A model generated the notes under the pieces. The model saw only the letters and a list, made by a program, of their open reading frames with translations, searched no databases and was not told where the DNA came from. A stretch of 60,037 nt of DNA from NCBI GenBank assembly GCA_964630615.1, contig CAZVVG010000001.1:1-60037 (forward strand), in the 5' to 3' direction. This stretch comes from CAZVVG01 sp964630615. Its GTDB lineage: Bacteria; Patescibacteriota; Minisyncoccia; Moranbacterales; UBA2206. The translations under genes were made by a program, and so were the position numbers. Positions 16,292 to 23,576 of the stretch are shown here, in pieces. How positions within the stretch are numbered: position 1 is the stretch's first letter; every line of letters begins with the position of its first letter.

Positions 16292-17665
16292 TTACAATGA
16301 AACATCCTCTTTGGTTAGCTTATCAATCGTCAAGTTGGTTTTTGTATTATCGCTATAACCATCTGCGCTGACTTTCAACTCATAACCACTATCGGTCGTT
16401 AGCGGTCCGGAGCTATCCGGGAAGTAGGCCTGACCGTATTGATCAGTGGTTAAGGTAATGGGACCATAGGAAAGAGCGGTATTTTTAAGTTCCACAGTCG
16501 CTCCGTTAATTAAGGTCCCGTCCGTGCTGTCAGAGACAGTCACCAAAAGAGAATTAACGTTTTTGTCCATAAAGATCGCGGCTATGTCATTATTGCCAGG
16601 CAAAATGCCAAATTTATCTCGAGTGGTAACGGAAGGATCCATTTTCAGGAATTCGTAATCATCCGTTGGATTGGTAAAAGTAAAAAAGTAGGAACCAAAA
16701 ATCCTGTTAGAAAAAGTTTTTTCTCCGGAACTGCCAGAACTTTGGCCCGTTTCATTAAAATCATAAACTGGTTCAGAAGGAGAAGCGACAGTATCGCCAA
16801 TCTGTTTTCCGCCCTTAAGGTCAAAGCTAATGTTGGGAATTGAATTTCCTAAAGGATCTTCAGTGACTAGGTTAATCGTGGAAACTACGTCGGTTATCAA
16901 AGTACGCGGATTAATCGCTCCCGATAAAACGCTCGCAGGCAATTCCCTGGCTATCATACTGGAATCCGATTCATAGGTCTGCACCGTATAATAACCCGAT
17001 TTGGAAATTTCCAGAGAATAACTGTCAGAAATCGGATAATTGAGCAACACCACCTTTCCGTCCGCATCGGTTGTTTCAGTTGTGTTAATAGACGGAGAAA
17101 CATCATTATTGACAATGTGGACGCTTAAGCCAGCTATGCCCTGAATTAGAGTGTTATCTACAACTTTTATCGACAGAATTCCTCCCGTAAAAACCTCCTC
17201 AATTCCGGGCGGAGAAAAGAAAGAGGTCAGATCCGCAGTTCGGCTGGCTCCTCCGTCTCCCCAAGAAACGCTCACGGTCACTCTTTTATAATCGTCAGGA
17301 CGAGTATCACTTCCCCCGAGAGCAACAGCGATATCGTCCGTATCGTCATCGATATAAACGACGCTGGTATGAATATTAAAGCTGATTCCACTTTTAATAA
17401 TCCCCGTTTCATCTTGAGGAATGTTGCCGTTCGGGATTCCGCCCTGAGTCCCAATTTGGTCATAACTTAAGTTTCGAATTATCTCCATCCTTTCATTAGC
17501 TAGCGCCACCGCTCCTAGACGAGATTTAGCGTCAATGATTGAAGTCATTCCGTCTGTCATCGCTTTATAAAAAGTGAGAACGGCCAGGGAAAAAATAAAA
17601 AGAAAAACCAAGGACTCAATCAAGGTAAAACTTTTTTTTATTTTTATTTTTCTGGCTTTTAACAT
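16292..17665 (-). CDS. Large prepilin-like protein with Ig-like/carboxypeptidase-regulatory-like repeats
   Basis: The N-terminal KKSFTLIESLVFLFIFSL matches a type IV pilin helix with Glu at +5, but the residue before the cut site is Ser instead of Gly. At 457 residues it is about twice the usual size. After the pilin part (to about residue 165) come at least three beta-sandwich-like units of the CarboxypepD_reg or Cna-B type, for example LSIKVVDNTLIQGIAGLSV and LLVTVSDSTDGTLINGATV, each ending in a YxLxISKSGY-like strand. It is probably a tip or adhesive minor pilin. It sits 5 bases after pilC. Confidence 0.78.
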   Translation of the reverse strand: MLKARKIKIKKSFTLIESLVFLFIFSLAVLTFYKAMTDGMTSIIDAKSRLGAVALANERMEIIRNLSYDQIGTQGGIPNGNIPQDETGIIKSGISFNIHTSVVYIDDDTDDIAVALGGSDTRPDDYKRVTVSVSWGDGGASRTADLTSFFSPPGIEEVFTGGILSIKVVDNTLIQGIAGLSVHIVNNDVSPSINTTETTDADGKVVLLNYPISDSYSLEISKSGYYTVQTYESDSSMIARELPASVLSGAINPRTLITDVVSTINLVTEDPLGNSIPNISFDLKGGKQIGDTVASPSEPVYDFNETGQSSGSSGEKTFSNRIFGSYFFTFTNPTDDYEFLKMDPSVTTRDKFGILPGNNDIAAIFMDKNVNSLLVTVSDSTDGTLINGATVELKNTALSYGPITLTTDQYGQAYFPDSSGPLTTDSGYELKVSADGYSDNTKTNLTIDKLTKEDVSL

Positions 17666-17670
17666 ATTTA

Positions 17671-18891
17671 CTAACTGATATTACCCATTACGCTATACAT
17701 CGGCAGCATAATAGCGACCGCAAAAAATCCTACAGCTACTCCGATAATCATCATTAGAATCGGCTCAACTATGGAGGAGAGGTTCTTGGTGATTTGGTCG
17801 ACTTCCGCCTCATAGAATTGAGCTAGTTCAAAAAGGACCTTTTCTGTCTTGCCGGTTTCTTCTCCAACTTCAAGCATCTGAGGGACCAAAACGGGAAAAA
17901 TCTTTTTTTCCTGGTAAATTATTTCGCTTAAACTTAGACCTTTTTGGACGCCTTCCACTGAACGCAACATCGCTCTCTGATAATAAAAATTATTCAGCGT
18001 CCGAGATAAAATTTCCAGGGCTTTGATGACTGAAATACCACTTTTTAGCAAGGAACTGTAGATTCTAGAAAAGCGGGCACAGTTGAGCTTAACGATAATT
18101 CCCCCGATGGCGGGGAGTTTAATGACTACAAGTCCAAAAGTTTTTTTCCCGACGGAAGTCGTAAGAAAAATTTTGAGACAAAAAAGTAAAATTCCGACAC
18201 CGATCAAGAATACCCACCAATATTGAGCCATTAATCCGCTAACGGTAATAAGCAACTTGGTCGCCATTGGCAACTCAACATCCATATCGTCAAAAATAGA
18301 AGTTAACTTGGGGATGACAAAAACCATCATGATAAAACCAATAATTATCATGGCTACCAAGATAACCGAGGGATAAACTAAGGCGCCTCGCACTTTTCTA
18401 ATCAGGTCATGTTCTTTCTCTAGTTGGTCGGCTAAAATATCCAGAACTTCTTCCAAATTTCCTCCCGTTTCTCCTACCCTAACCATATTCACGAAAAGTT
18501 CGTTAAAAACCGCAGGAAATTTAGCTAATCCGTCAGAAAATTGATTGCCAGCCTGAACATCTTCGTGAACAACGGAAAGGATCTGAATGAACTTTTTGTT
18601 TTTTGTCTGAAGAGAAAGATTTTTTAAGGCCTTGGAGATTGGCAAACCTGAAGCAATCATCACGCTCAAATTCTTAGTAAACATTAACTTTTCCTTGAGT
18701 GGCACGCCAGAAAAACGGTCAAAAAACTTTATTTTCAGTTTTTTTTCATTTCCTTCTTCGGCTTTATTAAAAGAAGTAAGCACAAAACCCTCAGAACGAA
18801 GCTGATTAGCCAATTCTCTTTCGTCCTTAACATTGGCTTCTCCCGACTTAAGCTCTCCAGAATAACTTTTAGCTGTATAGGTAACTTTCAT
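17671..18891 (-). CDS. pilC: Type IV pilus inner-membrane platform protein PilC
   Basis: PilC anchors the assembly ATPase and passes pilins into the fibre. The 406-residue protein has two repeated GspF domains (about residues 60-185 and 265-390), each ending with membrane helices, and the family motifs VRVGETGGNLEEVLDILADQLE and MLEVGEETGKTEKVLFELAQFYE. The N-terminal MKVTYTAKSYSGELKSGEA is also typical. It follows pilB by 14 bases in the same transcript. Confidence 0.96.
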   Translation of the reverse strand: MKVTYTAKSYSGELKSGEANVKDERELANQLRSEGFVLTSFNKAEEGNEKKLKIKFFDRFSGVPLKEKLMFTKNLSVMIASGLPISKALKNLSLQTKNKKFIQILSVVHEDVQAGNQFSDGLAKFPAVFNELFVNMVRVGETGGNLEEVLDILADQLEKEHDLIRKVRGALVYPSVILVAMIIIGFIMMVFVIPKLTSIFDDMDVELPMATKLLITVSGLMAQYWWVFLIGVGILLFCLKIFLTTSVGKKTFGLVVIKLPAIGGIIVKLNCARFSRIYSSLLKSGISVIKALEILSRTLNNFYYQRAMLRSVEGVQKGLSLSEIIYQEKKIFPVLVPQMLEVGEETGKTEKVLFELAQFYEAEVDQITKNLSSIVEPILMMIIGVAVGFFAVAIMLPMYSVMGNIS

Positions 18892-18905
18892 AAGAAAATC
18901 AAAAA

Positions 18906-20675
18906 TTATTCCTTAGTCACTCTTAATAATTCTTCAATGGAGGTCAGTCCTTGGGCCGCCTTGACAAAGCCATCTTCAACCATGGTCAGCATCCCCTTTT
19001 CCGTGGCTTTTTTCTCAATATCTTCCTTAGATGCTTTTTGGGAAATCATTTTTTCCATCTCGTCATCCACTTCCAAAACCTCATAGATTCCTGCTCGGCC
19101 CTTATAGCCTTCGTTTCCGCATTGTTCACACTTTCCTGGCTTGTAAAATTTAACTTTCTTCCATTTTTCATCTCCCTTTTCCCAATCCTTCTCTGCTTTT
19201 ATGGTTCCGCTCTTGGCAATCACTTCAAAAATTCGATCCATATCATAATTTACTTTCAGGCTCTTGATTTCACCCGGATCAAGAAAATACTCCTTGCGAC
19301 AACCGGAACATAAACGGCGTACTAAGCGCTGAGCGATAATCACATTTATTGTGGAAGAGAGTAAAAATGGTTCGGCCCCCATATCAATCATCCGAGGCAA
19401 AGTACCAGCCGCACTGTTAGTGTGCAGCGTTGACAGAACTAAGTGACCAGTCAAAGAAGAATGGATAGCCATTTCCATTGTTTCTTGGTCCCGAATTTCC
19501 CCCACCATAATGATGTCTGGATCCTGACGCAACAGGGCTCGTAAGCCAGCTGCAAAAGTCAATCCCACCTTCGGATAAATCTGGGTTTGATTAATGCGCG
19601 GCATCCGATATTCAATCGGATCTTCAATGGTGCTGATATTAACCTCCGGCGTATTCAGAATGTCCATTATTGTGTAAAGGGTAGTAGTTTTTCCGGATCC
19701 CGTCGGACCAGTAACCAAGATCATACCATTAGGTTTTTTTATGTGTCGGTGAACTGTTTCCAAGGCTTTTCCTGAAAGACCCATCTGTTCTAGCGTCAAG
19801 CCTTTGGAACTTTCATTCAAGATCCTCATAACAATTTTTTCACCGTCAAAAATAGGAAGAACGCTTACTCGAAAAGAGATTTTTAGGTTTTCTTTTTCAA
19901 TTTTAAACCTTCCATCTTGAGGCGTCCGATGTTCATCGAGTTTTAAATTAGAAAGCACTTTAATTCTCGCAATGATACCAGGCTGAACCTGCTTAGGCAG
20001 CACCATTGCATCATGAAGAATTCCGTCTATTCGATAACGGACTTGAACTCTTTTTTCCTCCGGCTCAATATGAATGTCGCTGGCATTCTGCAAAATTGCG
20101 TGTTTGATAAGAGTATCCACGACCTTGATTATCGGAAGACCTTGAGCGGCTTTTTCCAAATCTTCCTCTCCCTGAACCGTCTCTTCATTTTCAGTTATTT
20201 CCGTTAAGCTCTTATCAATGATTTCTCCAAATTCCGCCTTTAGGCTTTTTTCATAATATTTAAGGATATTTTCAATGCTTTCCGCGGAAGCTAAACAGGT
20301 GATAATTTTTAAACCGGTTTTTTTCCGGATAAAGTCAATGGTTTGAATATCTTCCGGATTTAGCATAGCCACCTTAAGCTCGTTTCCATTTTTTTCAAAG
20401 GCAACAATTTTGTACTTTTTCGCGATTGGTTCGGGAATTATCTGAAGAATTTCTTGAGGAACAATTTCTTTAGTAAGGTCCACAAAAGGAATGCCGAGCA
20501 TATAAGCATAGACTTTCTTTAGGTCAACCTCGCTAATAAACTTTTTCTTTAAAAGCACTTCTCCCAATTTTTGGGAATCTTTTTCGGCTTCCCTAAGAGC
20601 TTCTTCTAAATTCTCGATTTTCATCATTCCTGAATCCCGGATAAACTCAAAAAGTTGTCCATTTTCAATCCTCAT
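18906..20675 (-). CDS. pilB: Type IV pilus assembly ATPase PilB
   Basis: It is the hexameric GspE/PilB ATPase that powers pilus extension. The N-terminal MshEN-like domain (about residues 1-150) with IPFVDLTKE leads to the ATPase core: the DIHIEPEE segment, Walker A GPTGSGKTTT near residue 322, the Asp box IEDPIEYR, Walker B QDPDIIMVGEIRD and the His box TGHLVLSTLHTN. The zinc-binding pairs CSGC and CEQC near the C-terminus are characteristic of PilB and absent from PilT. It is the first gene of the operon, with its own promoter. Confidence 0.97.
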   Translation of the reverse strand: MRIENGQLFEFIRDSGMMKIENLEEALREAEKDSQKLGEVLLKKKFISEVDLKKVYAYMLGIPFVDLTKEIVPQEILQIIPEPIAKKYKIVAFEKNGNELKVAMLNPEDIQTIDFIRKKTGLKIITCLASAESIENILKYYEKSLKAEFGEIIDKSLTEITENEETVQGEEDLEKAAQGLPIIKVVDTLIKHAILQNASDIHIEPEEKRVQVRYRIDGILHDAMVLPKQVQPGIIARIKVLSNLKLDEHRTPQDGRFKIEKENLKISFRVSVLPIFDGEKIVMRILNESSKGLTLEQMGLSGKALETVHRHIKKPNGMILVTGPTGSGKTTTLYTIMDILNTPEVNISTIEDPIEYRMPRINQTQIYPKVGLTFAAGLRALLRQDPDIIMVGEIRDQETMEMAIHSSLTGHLVLSTLHTNSAAGTLPRMIDMGAEPFLLSSTINVIIAQRLVRRLCSGCRKEYFLDPGEIKSLKVNYDMDRIFEVIAKSGTIKAEKDWEKGDEKWKKVKFYKPGKCEQCGNEGYKGRAGIYEVLEVDDEMEKMISQKASKEDIEKKATEKGMLTMVEDGFVKAAQGLTSIEELLRVTKE

Positions 20676-20708
20676 TTTTATTTTTGTTTAGCTGATTTTA
20701 TTTATTAA

Positions 20709-20737
20709 ATTATACCATAAAAATCATTTTTTCCCAA
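20709..20737 (-). promoter_or_regulatory. Extended -10 promoter of the pilus operon
   Basis: On the minus strand TTGGGA (20732-20737) and TATAAT (20709-20714) are 17 bp apart, with a TGG extension directly before the -10. The leader of about 27 bases has no Shine-Dalgarno site. Confidence 0.72.
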
Positions 20738-20755
20738 GGGCAAAAGAACCCTAAG

Positions 20756-20785
20756 AAAAAGCGCCTTGATTTTATGGCGCTTTTC
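20756..20785 (-). terminator. Terminator after groEL
   Basis: The GCGCC/GGCGC core with flanking A and T runs forms a 9-bp stem around a 10-base loop. It lies about 30 bases after the groEL stop and works in both orientations. Confidence 0.85.
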
Positions 20786-20812
20786 TTTTCAGTAATTTTT
20801 TAATCAATCCAA

Positions 20813-22501
20813 TTACATCATTTGACTGCCCATTCCCGACAAAGAAGGATTGGGGAGATTAGGAGATTTTTCCACCTTTTCTGCAATCGCCACTTCGGAC
20901 GTCAGCAAGATTGCGGCCATGCTGACGGCATTTTCCAAAGCAGTGCGGGTAACCTTTAGAGGATCAACAATTCCGATTTTTATCATGTCTTCAACAAAAC
21001 TCTCTTGGTTAGCGTCATAGCCAAAATTGGTCAGACGACTTTCTTTAACTTTATTAATAACCACGCCCGGATCGTCTTTTCCGGCATTCAGAACAATTTG
21101 TCTAATCGGACCTTCAAGAGCCTTTGTGAGGAGCGCGTAGCCACTATCGTATTCTAGCTTGATTTTATCCATTTCTGAATTTTCTTGATTTTTTCTCCGA
21201 CTCACTTTAAGCAAATATTTCTTATAAACACTGGCTGAAGCTTTTAAAAGAGCCGTTCCGCCTCCGGTTACAATTCCCTCCTCGACCGCCGCTCGCGTGG
21301 CCGCTAAAGCATCATCGGTTTTATGCTTAAGATAAGTCAATTCCGCCTCTGTGGCGGCTCCAACTTTGATAATGGCTACCCCTCCGGAAAGCTTGGCTAG
21401 CCTTTTTTTTAATTTTTCCTTATCCCATTTGCTGTCCGAGGACTCGCTTTGGTTTTTGAGTTGACTCACTCTGACTTCAATTTCCTTTTTCTTGCCTTTT
21501 CCAGAAATAATGGTGGTACTGTCCTTGGTGGCGATAACTTTGGCAGCTCGTCCTAACATTTCAAGTCCAGCATTTTCAAACTTCATTCCCTTCTCCTCAG
21601 TAATAACCTTTCCTCCGGTTAAAATCGCGATGTCTTCTAACATTTCTTTTTTCGTATCACCAAATTCTGGCGCTTTGATAGCTAAAACATTGATGATTCC
21701 GCGCAATTTATTAACCACTAGCGTTGCCAAAGCTTCCCCTTCTACCTCTTCGGCGATAATAACAATATCTTTCTTTCCGCTAGAAGTAATCTTTTCTAAA
21801 AGGGGCAAAATTTCGTTAATCGCAGAGATTTTTTTATCGGTAAGAATAATCCAGGGATCTTTCATTTCCGCCTTGAGACTCTCGCTATCGGTAATCATGT
21901 AAGGAGAAATATAACCTTTATCAAAGCTCATGCCCTTAACTAATTCTTTAGAAAAACCAAAGGTCTGCGATTCCTCAACCGTAATTACTCCGTCCTTGCC
22001 TACTTCGTTTATCACCTCGGCAATTAAGTTGCCAATTTCCTTGTTTTCAGCTGAAATCGTTGCTACCTGAGCTATTTCTTCTCTGGAATTTATGGATTTA
22101 GCCTTCTGTTGCAACTCTTTCACGATTTCGTCCTTGGCTTCCTCAATGCCTTTTCTAAGGTTTACTGGATTCATTCCCGCCGCGACAAATTTTAATCCTT
22201 CACCAATAATCGCCTGCGCAAGAACTACCGCTGTGGTGGTACCATCTCCCGCCACATCATTGGTTTTATTGGCTACTTCTTTGATCAATTCTGCCCCAAT
22301 GTTCTCAAATTTATCCTCTAATTCTATCTCTTTAGCAATGGAAGCTCCGTCATTCGTAATCATGGGCGAGCCAAATCCCTTTTCAATTATGACATTCCGA
22401 CCTCTGGGTCCAATGGTAACTTTCACCGCGTTAGCCACTTGATCGATACCGGCCTTTATTTTTTCCCTGGCCGGCCTATCAAATTTCACTATCTTGCTCA
22501 T
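20813..22501 (-). CDS. groL: Chaperonin GroEL (60 kDa)
   Basis: The ATP-dependent folding chamber subunit has 562 residues. Family motifs include the N-terminal KVTIGPRGRNVIIEKGFGSP, DGTTTAVVLAQ of the ATP site and the C-terminal EEGIVTGGGTALLKA. The GGM-repeat tail of most GroEL proteins is replaced by a short Pro/Ser/Gly tail ending in two Met. A consensus promoter and a CIRCE operator precede it. No groES lies beside it, unlike the usual groES-groEL operon; groES must be elsewhere or missing. No Shine-Dalgarno site is visible. Confidence 0.97.
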   Translation of the reverse strand: MSKIVKFDRPAREKIKAGIDQVANAVKVTIGPRGRNVIIEKGFGSPMITNDGASIAKEIELEDKFENIGAELIKEVANKTNDVAGDGTTTAVVLAQAIIGEGLKFVAAGMNPVNLRKGIEEAKDEIVKELQQKAKSINSREEIAQVATISAENKEIGNLIAEVINEVGKDGVITVEESQTFGFSKELVKGMSFDKGYISPYMITDSESLKAEMKDPWIILTDKKISAINEILPLLEKITSSGKKDIVIIAEEVEGEALATLVVNKLRGIINVLAIKAPEFGDTKKEMLEDIAILTGGKVITEEKGMKFENAGLEMLGRAAKVIATKDSTTIISGKGKKKEIEVRVSQLKNQSESSDSKWDKEKLKKRLAKLSGGVAIIKVGAATEAELTYLKHKTDDALAATRAAVEEGIVTGGGTALLKASASVYKKYLLKVSRRKNQENSEMDKIKLEYDSGYALLTKALEGPIRQIVLNAGKDDPGVVINKVKESRLTNFGYDANQESFVEDMIKIGIVDPLKVTRTALENAVSMAAILLTSEVAIAEKVEKSPNLPNPSLSGMGSQMM

Positions 22502-22536
22502 ATTTTTAGCTTAGATTTAATTAATTAACAAATTTA

Positions 22537-22563
22537 TTAGCAATCAGTGTCACTGAGTGCTAA
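22537..22563 (-). promoter_or_regulatory. CIRCE operator (HrcA binding site)
   Basis: The 9-bp arms TTAGCAATC (22537-22545) and GAGTGCTAA (22555-22563) flank a 9-base spacer, matching the CIRCE consensus with one changed base in one arm. It lies just downstream of the groEL -10, where a bound HrcA would block transcription. hrcA itself is not in the window. Confidence 0.93.
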
Positions 22564-22568
22564 AAATA

Positions 22569-22596
22569 ATTTTAGCGCACTTAAAAAATTAGTCAA
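22569..22596 (-). promoter_or_regulatory. Promoter of groEL
   Basis: On the minus strand TTGACT (22591-22596) and TAAAAT (22569-22574) are 16 bp apart. The start site falls at the edge of the CIRCE element. Confidence 0.82.
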
Positions 22597-22600
22597 GTCC

Positions 22601-23548
22601 CTAGAGGCTGGTTTTTCCCAAAAGAGAATCTAGTTTCAAAGAAAATTTTTCAAAGACTTCCGGCCCCTGCGGTTCCGGAAGAAAAATTAGGGATTCTTCA
22701 TTGGCCACAATTAGGCTTTTTTTCTCGTGAGTTTTGGGATTTTTTTCAATTCGGCTAAGCTGCCATTGCTTTAAATATTCTTCGATTTTTTCCGGGGAGA
22801 GAATCATTTCCAGCCCTTTCCTTATAAAAAAAGATGCTTGAGAATCGTTCACAAGGCGCACCCCAGGAATTTCGCTTAAAAAATAATTGGGTTTGTAACG
22901 ACTGATCCAGCCATTGGCTTTCTGAAAAGCTTGAAAGTTTTGAAAACCAAAAACCGGGAAAGCAAAAAAATATTCGGAAGCGGAAAATAAATCCTTCAAC
23001 TTTATTTCTAATGATTGGTCAGTAATAAAATGATTGAAACAGATCCGGTTGGCAATTTTTTTTCCGTGCCGTCTTCGGCCTAAAAACTGAGTTAGCAAAG
23101 TAATCCCAAGTCGCCCCGTAAAAATTTTTCCCTTCTGAAGAACAACTAAAACATCTAAATCGCTTTGTGCTTCGGCATTTTTCATTGCTAACCGACCAGT
23201 AACTGCTATCATTTTTAAAAAGGGAGAGAAACGTAACCATTTTACCATTCTCAGAAGAATTTTTAATTTTTTTTCCGAAATTTTGTTTCTGGTTATCCGC
23301 TGGTTCACTAAACTTTTTCTTCCCCTCAAGAAATAAAAGCCTCGATACTCTTCCAAAAATTTTCTTAGTTTTCGGTCTTGAAGAGTAAGAATAACTTCTG
23401 AAAGACTGTAGGTTTTTTTTTCTTTCTCTCCTAAAAAATCCGGATAGGAAATCAAATGTTTCCAGACTTCGAAAGCCGTCAAGGGATAATCAAGGATGTC
23501 GTAATAATTAACAGTGGCTAGAATGCTCCGAGAAAGATTATATAACAT
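22601..23548 (-). CDS. Pol-beta-type nucleotidyltransferase domain protein
   Basis: In this 315-residue protein the only clear motif is VTGRLAMKNAEAQSDLDVLV near residue 115. It fits the nucleotidyltransferase signature (G-x-hydrophobic loop, then DxD metal-binding acids). Residues 1-100 look like a winged-helix-type or helical region with many basic residues. There is no membrane segment. Such proteins are frequent in CPR genomes; the substrate is unknown. It sits 28 bases after uvrA and is probably cotranscribed with it. Confidence 0.62.
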   Translation of the reverse strand: MLYNLSRSILATVNYYDILDYPLTAFEVWKHLISYPDFLGEKEKKTYSLSEVILTLQDRKLRKFLEEYRGFYFLRGRKSLVNQRITRNKISEKKLKILLRMVKWLRFSPFLKMIAVTGRLAMKNAEAQSDLDVLVVLQKGKIFTGRLGITLLTQFLGRRRHGKKIANRICFNHFITDQSLEIKLKDLFSASEYFFAFPVFGFQNFQAFQKANGWISRYKPNYFLSEIPGVRLVNDSQASFFIRKGLEMILSPEKIEEYLKQWQLSRIEKNPKTHEKKSLIVANEESLIFLPEPQGPEVFEKFSLKLDSLLGKTSL

Positions 23549-23576
23549 TGAAAATTAAAAGCTTAATGGTCTTCTC

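Noticed and set aside
21492..21902. 136-residue plus-strand frame opposite groEL.
   Set aside because: It is a shadow of the GroEL reading frame; composition is that of an antisense frame.
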